44,101 nucleotides of DNA from assembly GCA_012513605.1 (NCBI GenBank), contig JAAZBV010000123.1, forward strand, positions 1-44,101, written 5' to 3'. Below, piece by piece: positions 34,866-42,884 of this stretch. The notes below the pieces were generated by a model, which was given only the letters and a program-made list of their open reading frames with translations, did not search any database and was not told the origin of the DNA. Within the stretch, counting starts at the first letter, position 1, and the number at the start of each line of letters is the position of its first letter. The DNA is from Desulfatiglans sp. Lineage in GTDB: Bacteria > Desulfobacterota > DSM-4660 > Desulfatiglandales > HGW-15. Made by a program: the position numbers and the translations under genes.

Positions 34866-35771
34866 CTATTCCAGGATATCCATGATAGCCCTGTTAATCT
34901 CCGGGAACCTGAAACTGTATCCCTCATCCAAGAGCCTCTTAGGGATAACCCTCTGGCCTTTCAATAATACATCAGCAAATTCACCCATAACCAGTTTGAG
35001 CATAAACCCAGGTACAGGTGGCAGTATAAGCGGTTTTTTCATCGCGATGGAGATGGCTTTTGTCAATTCTCTGTTTGTTACAGGGTTTGGCGCAGTACAG
35101 TTATATATGCTGCTCAAACCTTTGTTTTCTATCTGGTAGATAAAAATATTTATGAGGTCATAAAGGTGTATCCACGAAAAATACTGCATGCCATTACCGA
35201 GCCGGCTTCCAAGCCAGTATCTGAAAAGAGGCATCATCATATGGATTGCACCTCCTCCCTTGCCAAGCACAATACCGAACCGGTTTATTATTACCCTTGC
35301 CCCACAGCATAGTGCCTCCAGTGCTGTTCTCTCCCACTCCGCTGACAGGGATGCAAGAAAATCACTGCCTGGCGCAGCATTTTCATCCACTGCTTCGTCA
35401 TCATGAAAACCATAATAACCCACAGCAGAGGCACTTATAAGTAACAGGTCTGACTTTTTATTTCTGGTAATCTCTTCAACTATATTTCGGGTCGTATCAA
35501 TACGGCTTTTAATAAGGGTTTTTTTATATGCCGGTGTCCATCGTTTGAATATGGTAGCCCCTGCAAGGTTAATAACCACATCACATTCCATGAGTCTTTC
35601 AAGCCATGGGCCTTTGCGGGCAGGATCACCATCAACATGGATGATATTACTCTCATGTGTTGGATTTTTTAATGAACGAGTCAGGATATATACCCTGTGG
35701 CCTCTCGCAGAAAGTGCATTTGAAAGAGATGTACCTATAAAACCTGTACCGCCGGTTATGAAGATATTCAT
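34866..35771 (-). CDS. SDR39U1-type epimerase (TIGR01777 family)
   Basis: This 301-residue protein is an extended short-chain dehydrogenase-like epimerase: NAD-binding GGTGFIGTSLSNAL at the start, INLAGATIFKRWTPAYKK, SASAVGYYG and a C-terminal DUF1731 part (LKGQRVIPKRLLDEGYSFRFPEI). Related proteins are annotated YfcH/SDR39U1 without a known substrate. It starts 18 bp after the speD-like gene and is the last gene of the polyamine operon, so a role in that pathway is possible, but it could also be a passenger. It meets the flavin oxidoreductase gene tail-to-tail. Confidence 0.88.
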   Translation of the reverse strand: MNIFITGGTGFIGTSLSNALSARGHRVYILTRSLKNPTHESNIIHVDGDPARKGPWLERLMECDVVINLAGATIFKRWTPAYKKTLIKSRIDTTRNIVEEITRNKKSDLLLISASAVGYYGFHDDEAVDENAAPGSDFLASLSAEWERTALEALCCGARVIINRFGIVLGKGGGAIHMMMPLFRYWLGSRLGNGMQYFSWIHLYDLINIFIYQIENKGLSSIYNCTAPNPVTNRELTKAISIAMKKPLILPPVPGFMLKLVMGEFADVLLKGQRVIPKRLLDEGYSFRFPEINRAIMDILE

Positions 35772-35789
35772 ACGCCCTCTACCAGAGAT

Positions 35790-36194
35790 CTACTTTCTTA
35801 CAATAAAACTGGAACGGACTGTACTTGCGCCGAAAAATTTTTTTGAGTAACTCTCAACTCTCTCTATATCAAACTCTTTACATGAAAAGATATTGAGATA
35901 AGCAGCCCTGTATTCTCTTGAGAAATGCCCTGTAACTGAACCCTCTTCTGAAAACTGGATAATCGAAAAGAGCCTGCTCCCTTCAATGCCTTCACCCGAA
36001 AAGGAGAATATTGGTTCAGAGTTTGCTTTCATGCCTGATGCATCAAACAGTTTACCTGGAAACCCCTTTATCAAACCAGCATCAGATATTGTATCAATGC
36101 TGCAACCATACAGGTCAAGCACCAGCTCACGACCGAATACAACAGGAGATAAAGGCACCCTGTTTTTCTTTTTTTTAACCGCAGTTAATGTCAT
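35790..36194 (-). CDS. AdoMet-decarboxylase-like paralogue lacking the pyruvoyl serine (pseudoenzyme)
   Basis: This 134-residue protein lines up with class 1b AdoMet decarboxylases over residues 21-125: GRELVLDLYGC (compare GRHLVAEFYEC of T. maritima SpeD) at the start, then SIIQFSEEGSVTGHF (SGVVVISESHLTIHTW) and AAYLNIFSC (AAIDLFTC). By this hand alignment S77, E84, H90 and C105 match Ser55, Glu62, His68 and Cys83, but Gly85 replaces Ser63, the residue that self-cleaves and becomes the pyruvoyl group, and Ser86 replaces His64. It should not process or decarboxylate. Its ATG overlaps the speE stop (ATGA), so it is coupled to speE. An activating or inhibiting partner of SpeD is inferred. Confidence 0.72.
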   Translation of the reverse strand: MTLTAVKKKKNRVPLSPVVFGRELVLDLYGCSIDTISDAGLIKGFPGKLFDASGMKANSEPIFSFSGEGIEGSRLFSIIQFSEEGSVTGHFSREYRAAYLNIFSCKEFDIERVESYSKKFFGASTVRSSFIVRK

Positions 36195-37045
36195 AAAAGG
36201 CGTTCATTTAAAAAGCCAGGCATATAAAAGGCTCCAATGTGTATACCGGGATTATAATATCTGGTATTCATATTGGATGCGAATGATTTTTGTTCAAATG
36301 AATTTATACTTATTTTACAAGGATCAATTTTATCGGAACAGAACATTGCAGAGAAAAACCCGCCAATATATGTGGGTATGGCAAACAGATATGGTCTTAC
36401 AATATGAAATATCTCATTTAAAAGGATATATGATGCCCTCTGCTCATCTGGCTGCATATGAATGGAACCGGTCTGGCATACCATTATGCCATCAGGAGAG
36501 AGAAGATGGTGGATACCCCCGTAAAATTCTTTTGAGAAAAGTGCTGTGGCAGGGCCGATCGGGTCTGAGGAATCAACTATAACGAGATCATATTTTTCAT
36601 CTGTCTCTTTCACAAACCTGGCGCCGTCTCCAATTATAAGATTTGTCCTTTTATCATCAAATGCCCCGTTACTTATTACTGGAAGGTACTTTTTACATAT
36701 ACTGATCACTGTGGGATCTATCTCCACTATTGTTACCTTCTTTACAGAACTGTGTTTTAAGACCTCCCTCAATATACCGCCGTCTCCCCCTCCTATAACA
36801 AGTGCCTTTTCTGGATTCGGGTGAGACAGTACAGGTATATGAGACATCATCTCATGATAAATAAATTCATCCTTCTCAGATGCCTGAACAATCCCGTCCA
36901 AGAAAAGCATTCTGCCATACAGGGTTGATTCAACCACCATTGCATGCTGGAATTCAGAATTGCTTTCATGGAGTATGGATTTTATCCTGTAATGGGTTTC
37001 AATATCCTTCCATCTTTCAATTACCCATTCCTGATCCCGGGTCAT
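36191..37045 (-). CDS. speE: Spermidine synthase (polyamine aminopropyltransferase)
   Basis: This 284-residue enzyme moves aminopropyl from decarboxylated AdoMet onto putrescine or another diamine. Motifs: LHESNSEFQHAMVVEST, GRMLFLDGIVQASEKDEFIYHEMM, ALVIGGGDGGILREVLKH (AdoMet loop), VTIVEIDPTVI, VIVDSSDPIGPA (catalytic Asp region) and the C-terminal RYYNPGIHIGAFYMPGFL. I start at 37045, where ATG overlaps the speD stop by four bases; the longer frame to 37147 lies inside speD and is not conserved. Both ends thus overlap neighbours by four bases (speD and the speD-like gene). The amine acceptor cannot be told from sequence. Confidence 0.94.
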   Translation of the reverse strand: MTRDQEWVIERWKDIETHYRIKSILHESNSEFQHAMVVESTLYGRMLFLDGIVQASEKDEFIYHEMMSHIPVLSHPNPEKALVIGGGDGGILREVLKHSSVKKVTIVEIDPTVISICKKYLPVISNGAFDDKRTNLIIGDGARFVKETDEKYDLVIVDSSDPIGPATALFSKEFYGGIHHLLSPDGIMVCQTGSIHMQPDEQRASYILLNEIFHIVRPYLFAIPTYIGGFFSAMFCSDKIDPCKISINSFEQKSFASNMNTRYYNPGIHIGAFYMPGFLNERLL

Positions 37046-37455
37046 GATTCGATGATTCCCCTCCTGATCTCCTGAACATCGATCCTGTAAGGCTTGAATT
37101 CCTCCTTGATGACAGGGATTGCCAGATGAGGATTCAGTGTCCCGCATACAAACAGATCAAGTGCAGCATATTCATATTCCGGCCATGTATGGATACTTAA
37201 ATGAGATTCCTGAAGGATAGCAACACCGGATATTCCGCCATTTGGCGTGAAGACGTGAAGGTCAATACCGAGCATTGTTGCACCACAGGTATTGATCGCT
37301 TTAATAAAGATCTCCCGGATCCGGTTGGAATCATCCAGGAAATGCTTTGTCCAGAGTTCAATAAGGAGATGAACCCCAGTAAATTTCACGTCACCTTCTT
37401 GACCGCAGTATTCTCTTGCATATAAATAATCTTTTTTTAATGTTATGTTTTTCAT
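37042..37455 (-). CDS. speD: S-adenosylmethionine decarboxylase proenzyme
   Basis: This 137-residue proenzyme supplies decarboxylated AdoMet to SpeE. It self-cleaves at Glu83-Ser84 in LQESHLSIHTWPEYEYAALD; Ser84 becomes pyruvoyl, with Ser76, His89 and Cys104 as the usual catalytic set. It has an N-terminal extension of about 24 residues before the GVHLLIELW strand. The ATG at 37455 has its nearest AAAGGAG 15 bases away, which is too far, while the same site is ideal for an out-of-frame ATG at 37465. A GTG at residue 23, right after that upstream ORF's stop, is an alternative start. It heads the speD-speE-speD-like-epimerase operon. Confidence 0.93.
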   Translation of the reverse strand: MKNITLKKDYLYAREYCGQEGDVKFTGVHLLIELWTKHFLDDSNRIREIFIKAINTCGATMLGIDLHVFTPNGGISGVAILQESHLSIHTWPEYEYAALDLFVCGTLNPHLAIPVIKEEFKPYRIDVQEIRRGIIES

Positions 37456-37465
37456 CTATACCCAT
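37391..37465 (-). other. Possible 24-codon upstream ORF overlapping the speD start
   Basis: ATG at 37465 follows AAAGGAG (37471-37477) by five bases and opens a basic 24-residue peptide (MGIDEKHNIKKRLF, then CKRILRSRR) that ends in TGA at 37391, in the +1 frame relative to speD. The stop is one base before an in-frame GTG of speD. A leader peptide coupled to speD would recall the polyamine-sensing upstream ORF of animal AdoMetDC mRNAs. Chance remains possible. Confidence 0.35.
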
Positions 37466-37477
37466 AAAAACTCCTTT

Positions 37478-37742
37478 CCCTTTTATTTTTACCTGAAAAA
37501 ACATTGCGTTTCCTTCAGGTACAATAAAACAACACGTTTCAAATAAACCAAACTGCTTGAAAATGCAATAAAAAAATATGGTTTACGCCTACTGTACCAT
37601 GTTTTTCATAAAGAGCTGTTGAATAAATAGAATATTAATATTATATTTATCGCCTGTATCTTTAAAATTGTAAAATTAAGTTATTTAACTGTATATTTAC
37701 TTAATATTTGTCTATCTGCCCATAAATTATGGAGGTATAAAA
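37478..37742. other. AT-rich divergent spacer between speD and the CoA-disulfide reductase
   Basis: This gap is strongly AT-rich and must hold promoters for both directions. I found no convincing -35/-10 or sigma-54 pair and no gene. A TATGGAGGTATAAAA ribosome-site region ends it at the plus-strand start. Confidence 0.4.
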
Positions 37743-39395
37743 ATGTCAAAAAAACTGCTGATAATCGGGGGAGTTGCCGGAGGTGCAACAGCGGCATCCA
37801 GGGCAAGAAGAATTGATGAGACCGCAGAGATAATCCTTTTTGAGAGGGGCGAATACATCTCATTTGCCAACTGCGGCCTGCCCTATTACATCGGCAAAAT
37901 AATAAAAGAGAGGGAAAGCCTGCTGGTGACCACAGCCGCGGCATTTAAGGCAAGATATAACATAGATATAAGACCCTTTTCCGAGGTTACTGAGATAGAC
38001 AGGAACCGTAAGGAGGTTACTGTAAGGGAGATAAAAACCGGAAAGACCTACAAAGAGAGCTATGACAGGATCATACTCTCGCCAGGGGCTGAACCTTTGA
38101 GGCCGCCCCTTGAAGGGATAAACATAAAAAATATCTACAGCTTAAGAAGCATCCCTGACTCTGACCTTATAAAGGCCCATGTTGATGAAAAAAATCCTGA
38201 GTCAGCAGTAATAATAGGTGGCGGGTTTATTGGTCTTGAAATGGCTGAAAACCTCGCATTAAGGGGTATAAAGGTTACCATTATAGAGATGCTTGATCAG
38301 GTCATGGCGCCTGTCGATTATGAGATGGCTGCTATTGTGCATGCCCATTTAAAGGAAAAGGGGGTTGGCCTTATACTGGGAGACGGGGTGAAATCCTTTT
38401 CCATGTCAGGAAACCAGGTCAGGGTGACAACCGGCAAGGGAGTGGAAGTCAAATGCGATATGGTTATACTCTCCATCGGCATCAGGGCGGAAAGCATACT
38501 TGCAAAAAACGCCGGCCTTAATACAGGAAAACGCGGTGGTATAGTTGTGGATTCCGGCATGAGGACATCAGACCCTGACATATACGCGGTTGGTGATGCT
38601 GTAGAGGTCAGGGATTATGTATCCGGATTTCCTGTAATGACCGCACTCGCAGGGCCGGCAAACAAGCAGGCGAGGATAGCGGCAGACAATGCCATGGGAA
38701 GGAACGCAAAATTCAGAGGAACCATGGGGACTACTGTGGCAAAGATATTTGATCTGGTTGTCGCCTCTACAGGTAATAACGAAAAGACCCTGAAACAGAA
38801 TAACACGCCCTATCTGGTAAGCTATACCCACTCAGGGTCACATGCAGGTTATTTCCCTGACGCAGAGATGATGGCCATCAAGCTTCTCTTTTCACCTGGC
38901 AGCGGAAGGATACTCGGTGCACAGATAATCGGCGGGAAAGGGGTAGACAAAAGGATAGATGTACTCGCTACTGCCATATACGCTTTTATGACAGTAGATG
39001 ACCTTGAGGAGCTTGAACTTGCATATGCCCCGCCCTTTTCATCCGCAAAAGACCCGGTCAATATAGCCGGTTTTGTTGCCGCAAATATCCTTAAAGGTGA
39101 TGTTCAGACAGTCAACTGGGATGACCTGAAGGATATTGATAATGAAAATGAGATACTCATAGACCTGAGGGACAAAAATGAGCTTGATGAATCAGGCACT
39201 ATTGAAGGGGCAATCAATATCCCCTTAAGCGAACTCAGGGGAAGGCTCACGGAACTGGACAGGACAAAAAGCTATATCCCCTTCTGCGCCATAGGCCTGA
39301 GAGGCTATCTGGGCCACAGGATACTTGTGCAGAATGGCTTTAAATCAAGAAACCTGAGCGGGGGGTACAAGACCTACAGGGTAACTGCGAAGTAG
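37743..39395 (+). CDS. CoA-disulfide reductase-like flavoprotein fused to rhodanese
   Basis: This 550-residue protein has an FAD/NAD(P)H disulfide-reductase core (GGVAGGATAASRARR; redox Cys44 in ISFANCGLPYYIGK; second NAD loop VIIGGGFIGLEMAENLALRG; FAD motif PDIYAVGDAVE; dimerisation domain about 330-450) and a C-terminal rhodanese domain (about 465-550) with Cys515 in PFCAIGLRGYLGHRIL. This is the CoADR-RHD class, in which CoA persulfide or polysulfide is reduced with NAD(P)H, known from Shewanella Npsr and Bacillus. Here it may handle sulfur intermediates in an anaerobe. GGAGG lies seven bases before the ATG. Confidence 0.92.
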   Translation: MSKKLLIIGGVAGGATAASRARRIDETAEIILFERGEYISFANCGLPYYIGKIIKERESLLVTTAAAFKARYNIDIRPFSEVTEIDRNRKEVTVREIKTGKTYKESYDRIILSPGAEPLRPPLEGINIKNIYSLRSIPDSDLIKAHVDEKNPESAVIIGGGFIGLEMAENLALRGIKVTIIEMLDQVMAPVDYEMAAIVHAHLKEKGVGLILGDGVKSFSMSGNQVRVTTGKGVEVKCDMVILSIGIRAESILAKNAGLNTGKRGGIVVDSGMRTSDPDIYAVGDAVEVRDYVSGFPVMTALAGPANKQARIAADNAMGRNAKFRGTMGTTVAKIFDLVVASTGNNEKTLKQNNTPYLVSYTHSGSHAGYFPDAEMMAIKLLFSPGSGRILGAQIIGGKGVDKRIDVLATAIYAFMTVDDLEELELAYAPPFSSAKDPVNIAGFVAANILKGDVQTVNWDDLKDIDNENEILIDLRDKNELDESGTIEGAINIPLSELRGRLTELDRTKSYIPFCAIGLRGYLGHRILVQNGFKSRNLSGGYKTYRVTAK

Positions 39396-39434
39396 TGTGC
39401 ATCCATAAAGAGACAAATTCTGGATGGACACTAC
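39392..39434. repeat. Inverted repeat with 14-bp arms
   Basis: GTAGTGTGCATCCA (39392-39405) and TGGATGGACACTAC (39421-39434) pair with one mismatch around a 15-base loop. The left arm includes the stop codon of the flavoprotein gene. It may act as a terminator, though no T-run follows, or be the trace of a small mobile repeat. Confidence 0.6.
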
Positions 39435-39491
39435 CTAAGTATAATTGATGTTGACGTATTTAAAGTATTATTTTTTTCTGGAGACATTATA

Positions 39492-41120
39492 ATGGCATCT
39501 GCAATTCATGAGCTTGCAGGCAAGATCGCGCCTGAATCGGTACTGATCGATCCGGATAAACTTGTTTCAGCATATTATACAAGTGATCTATCCGGCCCTG
39601 TTTCATTCGGGACATCAGGCCACAGGGGATCATCCATCAAGGGCACATTTAACGATCTTCATATAGCAGCAACATCACAGGCCATATGTGAATACCGCAG
39701 ATCAAAAGGGGTTAACGGGCCCCTTTATATGGGTTTTGACCCCCATGCCCTCTCCATGCCTGCATTCAGGACCGCCCTTGAGGTATTTGCCGCAAACGAT
39801 GTGGAGACCATCATCCATAAGGATGATCAGTTCACACCAACGCCTGTAATTTCATTTTTTATACTTGAACATAATAAACAGGATAAAAGGCATCAGGCAG
39901 ATGGCGTTGTTGTTACCCCATCACATAATCCTCCGGGCGATGGCGGGTTTAAATACAATCCGCCTAGCGGCGGCCCTGCTGATGTGGATGCCACTGACTG
40001 GATACAGACAAGGGCTAACGAACTTATAAAAAATAAAGGAACCGGTATAAAAAGGGTCCCATATGAAACCGCCTGCAAAAAAGAGAATGTGCATGAGCAG
40101 GATTTTATGATGCCATTTATCAGGTCATTGTCCGATGTTGTTGATATAAAGCTGATAAAGGATGCAGGCATCAGGATCGGCGCTGACCCAATGGGTGGCG
40201 CCGGCACAGGTTTCTGGATGCCACTGGCAGAGCTCTACGGCCTTGATATAGATGTGGTCAATAAAAAGACAGACCCGACATTCAGGTTTATGACCCTTGA
40301 TTCTGATGGTGAGATCAGGATGGACTGCTCCTCACCCTATGCAATGGCTGGTCTTATAGCCATGTCAGATAAATATGATATTGCATGGGGTAATGACCCT
40401 GATTTTGACAGGCACGGTATTGTATGCCCTGATGGCCTCATGAACCCCAACCACTATCTTTCTGTTGCCATCTGGTACCTTCTTAAAAACAGGGCGGGCT
40501 GGAATAGGGATATCTCCATAGGTAAGACACTTGTAAGCAGCAGCATGATTGACATGGTTGTTAATGCCTCTGGCAAGGGTTTATATGAAGTGCCTGTGGG
40601 CTTTAAATGGTTTGTTCAGGGGCTGCTTGATGGAAAGGTTGCATTTGGCGGTGAAGAGAGCGCAGGCGCAACCTTTTTAAGGATGGATGGATCAACATGG
40701 ACAACAGATAAGGATGGCTTCTGCATGACCCTTCTGGCAGCGGAAATACTCGCAAAAACAGGGAAATGCCCCTCTGATATTTATAAAAACATCCTTGTTC
40801 CCGCACACGGCGAACCATTTTATAAGAGGGAAGACGGTGCCATATCTGATGAACAGAAAAGGGTGTTAAAGGGGCTCAAACCTGACAACATCAAAACAGA
40901 TAGAGTCGCAGGAAAAAAGATACTCAACATCATGACAAATGCGCCCGGTAACAATGCATCCATTGGCGGAGTAAAGGTTACCCTTGAAGGCGGCTCATGG
41001 TTTGCCTTAAGACCCTCAGGCACAGAGCCCAAAATGAAGATATATATTGAAAGCTTTGAGGGTAAAGGGCTCTGGCAGAGGATCTATGACGAGGCCCTGC
41101 CCCTTATATTCGGGGATTAG
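39492..41120 (+). CDS. pgm: Phosphoglucomutase (alpha-D-glucose phosphate-specific)
   Basis: This 542-residue enzyme interconverts glucose 1-phosphate and glucose 6-phosphate. The phosphoserine loop is VVTPSHNPPGDGGFKYN, the metal-binding loop is GNDPDFDRHGIV, the substrate loop FGGEESAGATF, and the phosphate-binding tail ALRPSGTEPKMKIY. The start (ELAGKIAPESVLIDPDKLVSAYY, then FGTSGHRGSS) and length match E. coli Pgm (546). It is needed for UDP-glucose, LPS sugars and glycogen. GGAGA lies 9 bases before the ATG. Confidence 0.97.
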   Translation: MASAIHELAGKIAPESVLIDPDKLVSAYYTSDLSGPVSFGTSGHRGSSIKGTFNDLHIAATSQAICEYRRSKGVNGPLYMGFDPHALSMPAFRTALEVFAANDVETIIHKDDQFTPTPVISFFILEHNKQDKRHQADGVVVTPSHNPPGDGGFKYNPPSGGPADVDATDWIQTRANELIKNKGTGIKRVPYETACKKENVHEQDFMMPFIRSLSDVVDIKLIKDAGIRIGADPMGGAGTGFWMPLAELYGLDIDVVNKKTDPTFRFMTLDSDGEIRMDCSSPYAMAGLIAMSDKYDIAWGNDPDFDRHGIVCPDGLMNPNHYLSVAIWYLLKNRAGWNRDISIGKTLVSSSMIDMVVNASGKGLYEVPVGFKWFVQGLLDGKVAFGGEESAGATFLRMDGSTWTTDKDGFCMTLLAAEILAKTGKCPSDIYKNILVPAHGEPFYKREDGAISDEQKRVLKGLKPDNIKTDRVAGKKILNIMTNAPGNNASIGGVKVTLEGGSWFALRPSGTEPKMKIYIESFEGKGLWQRIYDEALPLIFGD

Positions 41121-41167
41121 TATTCTGAATTTCAAATTATCCTGTTAAGAACTGGGGATCGGCAGAC

Positions 41168-42808
41168 ATGATACGACACTTTAATAAAACAATACCTGTT
41201 TCACTGATTTTCATCCTTACGCTTTTACTTTCCCTATCATGTTTTGCCCGTTCCTTAAAAACATCCCTTGATAAAAATAAGGAAACCCGGATCCATAGTT
41301 TAAGTTCTTCAGGAGAAGATAACCATCATCAAAATATCAGGAGTGAAGATATAAGACTGTCAAAAGATCTGAAAAGACTTGATACATTATCCAAAGAGCT
41401 TGAGTCTTTAAAATCAGAGATGCTGGAGATGAGGGAGAACTCAAAGGTGTGGACAATAGACTATTTCCCGCCTGAGGAGCATGACAGGATAGAAAATATC
41501 CTTTTCAGGTATCGCATGATCAGGAGCACCCTCTGGGAGATCGTCTCTTTTTACAAGGATTACAGGGAGCATTTCACAACCCCTGAGACACAGACAAAGG
41601 GATTCATCATCGGCTACAGCGCTGGGCTGCATCTCACATCATACACATCTCTGCTTGTAACCACTTTTATTGATGAACCGGCTGGCAAACGTAAACTTAA
41701 TGAGGCATATCCGAGGTCTGAGATAAAGGCTGGCACATATGATATGCTTCTTTCAAGCCTCACCTCTATTGATCACATGGAGGCTATCAAGGTTGCATGG
41801 GTGCTGTTTAATAATGAGAAGGCTGACACCTCTTCAGTGCTTTATACTATCTACAGCGCTGACCCCGAATATCAGGCTGTAATTGACCGGATAGGCTATC
41901 TATATAAAGAGACAGATGAGAGGATCACCTTTATCCTTAAAAAGAAATCCCTGCTCTTACCTAAAACAGCAAACAGACTCAGGCATACGTTTATACTCAA
42001 GCTTGCAGATAACTTGAAGAACAAGGTAGGTGATAATCTCTATGCAATCAGGGGGCTTCTTTTTTCCAATGTCAGTGATATAAAGATCCCTCTTACATGG
42101 CCTATCAAATTTACAGAGGAGCAGAAGAGAGAACTCCACTCCATTTTAAGGCCGGGTGACATTATACTCACCTATACTGCCGGGTACATGAGCAATATCT
42201 TTTTACCTGGCTCATTCAAACATGGGATCACCTATGTGGGTGATACATCTGCAAGAAAGGAGACAGGGCTGGTAGATATTCCTAAAGCCCTCATTGCAGG
42301 CATAAATGTCAAAAAACTTGAAGCGGATTTTAACACTGAACTTCTTGAGTCAGGTCTTAAGGCAGATGTTATAGAGGCGGTTGCAGAGGGTGTTATATTT
42401 AATTCCCTTGACCTCCTGCTTGATACCCACATCAACAGGATGGTTGTCTTAAGGCCAAGGCTATCGACAGCGGAGATCAAAGAGGCACTCACCATCACCT
42501 TTGCACTGCTTGGCGCAGACTATGATTTCAAGTTTGATTTCAATGATGGCTCATATCTCTGCTGTACAGAGGTGATATACAGGGCGCTAAATTCAAGGGG
42601 CGAATATAATTTTGACCTCGTAAAAAGGATGGGCACCCTGACACTGAGCGCCGATGACATCCTTGAATACTATGTAAGGAATGAATACAGGCCATTTGAT
42701 GTTATGGTTTATGCGGAGAAGGATCATTCAGCAGATGGCAATACAGCAAGCCTCTATAAAGGCGATAAGGGGTTGAAGCAGTTGAAGAGGCTCATGAATA
42801 TACAGTAA
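41168..42808 (+). CDS. Secreted protein with permuted NlpC/P60 (YiiX-like) hydrolase domain
   Basis: This 546-residue protein has an N-terminal signal (IPVSLIFILTLLLSLSCFARS; Cys is present but the lipobox is not classic). A helical region (about 60-300), which includes a short coiled coil (DLKRLDTLSKELESLKSEML), precedes a C-terminal domain resembling YiiX/YebB permuted NlpC/P60 enzymes: LRPGDIILTY, then His352 in SFKHGITYVGD and Cys465 or Cys466 in SYLCCTEVIYRAL. In the permuted order His comes before Cys, as seen here. Substrate may be a lipid or peptide amide. The long N-terminal part is unlike known YiiX proteins, so its role is open. It follows pgm by 47 bp. Confidence 0.72.
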   Translation: MIRHFNKTIPVSLIFILTLLLSLSCFARSLKTSLDKNKETRIHSLSSSGEDNHHQNIRSEDIRLSKDLKRLDTLSKELESLKSEMLEMRENSKVWTIDYFPPEEHDRIENILFRYRMIRSTLWEIVSFYKDYREHFTTPETQTKGFIIGYSAGLHLTSYTSLLVTTFIDEPAGKRKLNEAYPRSEIKAGTYDMLLSSLTSIDHMEAIKVAWVLFNNEKADTSSVLYTIYSADPEYQAVIDRIGYLYKETDERITFILKKKSLLLPKTANRLRHTFILKLADNLKNKVGDNLYAIRGLLFSNVSDIKIPLTWPIKFTEEQKRELHSILRPGDIILTYTAGYMSNIFLPGSFKHGITYVGDTSARKETGLVDIPKALIAGINVKKLEADFNTELLESGLKADVIEAVAEGVIFNSLDLLLDTHINRMVVLRPRLSTAEIKEALTITFALLGADYDFKFDFNDGSYLCCTEVIYRALNSRGEYNFDLVKRMGTLTLSADDILEYYVRNEYRPFDVMVYAEKDHSADGNTASLYKGDKGLKQLKRLMNIQ

Positions 42809-42884
42809 ATCATTTTTTATTAGCCTATTGAGATATTTTAAGTTAATTATTGCCCTGTAACCTGTTAATGACAAGGAGGATAAA

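Noticed and set aside
35986-36582. Plus-strand ORF of 198 codons opposite speE and the speD-like gene
   Set aside because: Both minus-strand genes are supported by family motifs and coupled starts; the opposite frame has none.
36191-37147. Longer speE start at 37147
   Set aside because: The extra 34 residues lie inside speD and are not part of the spermidine-synthase fold; the ATG at 37045 overlaps the speD stop in the ATGA manner.
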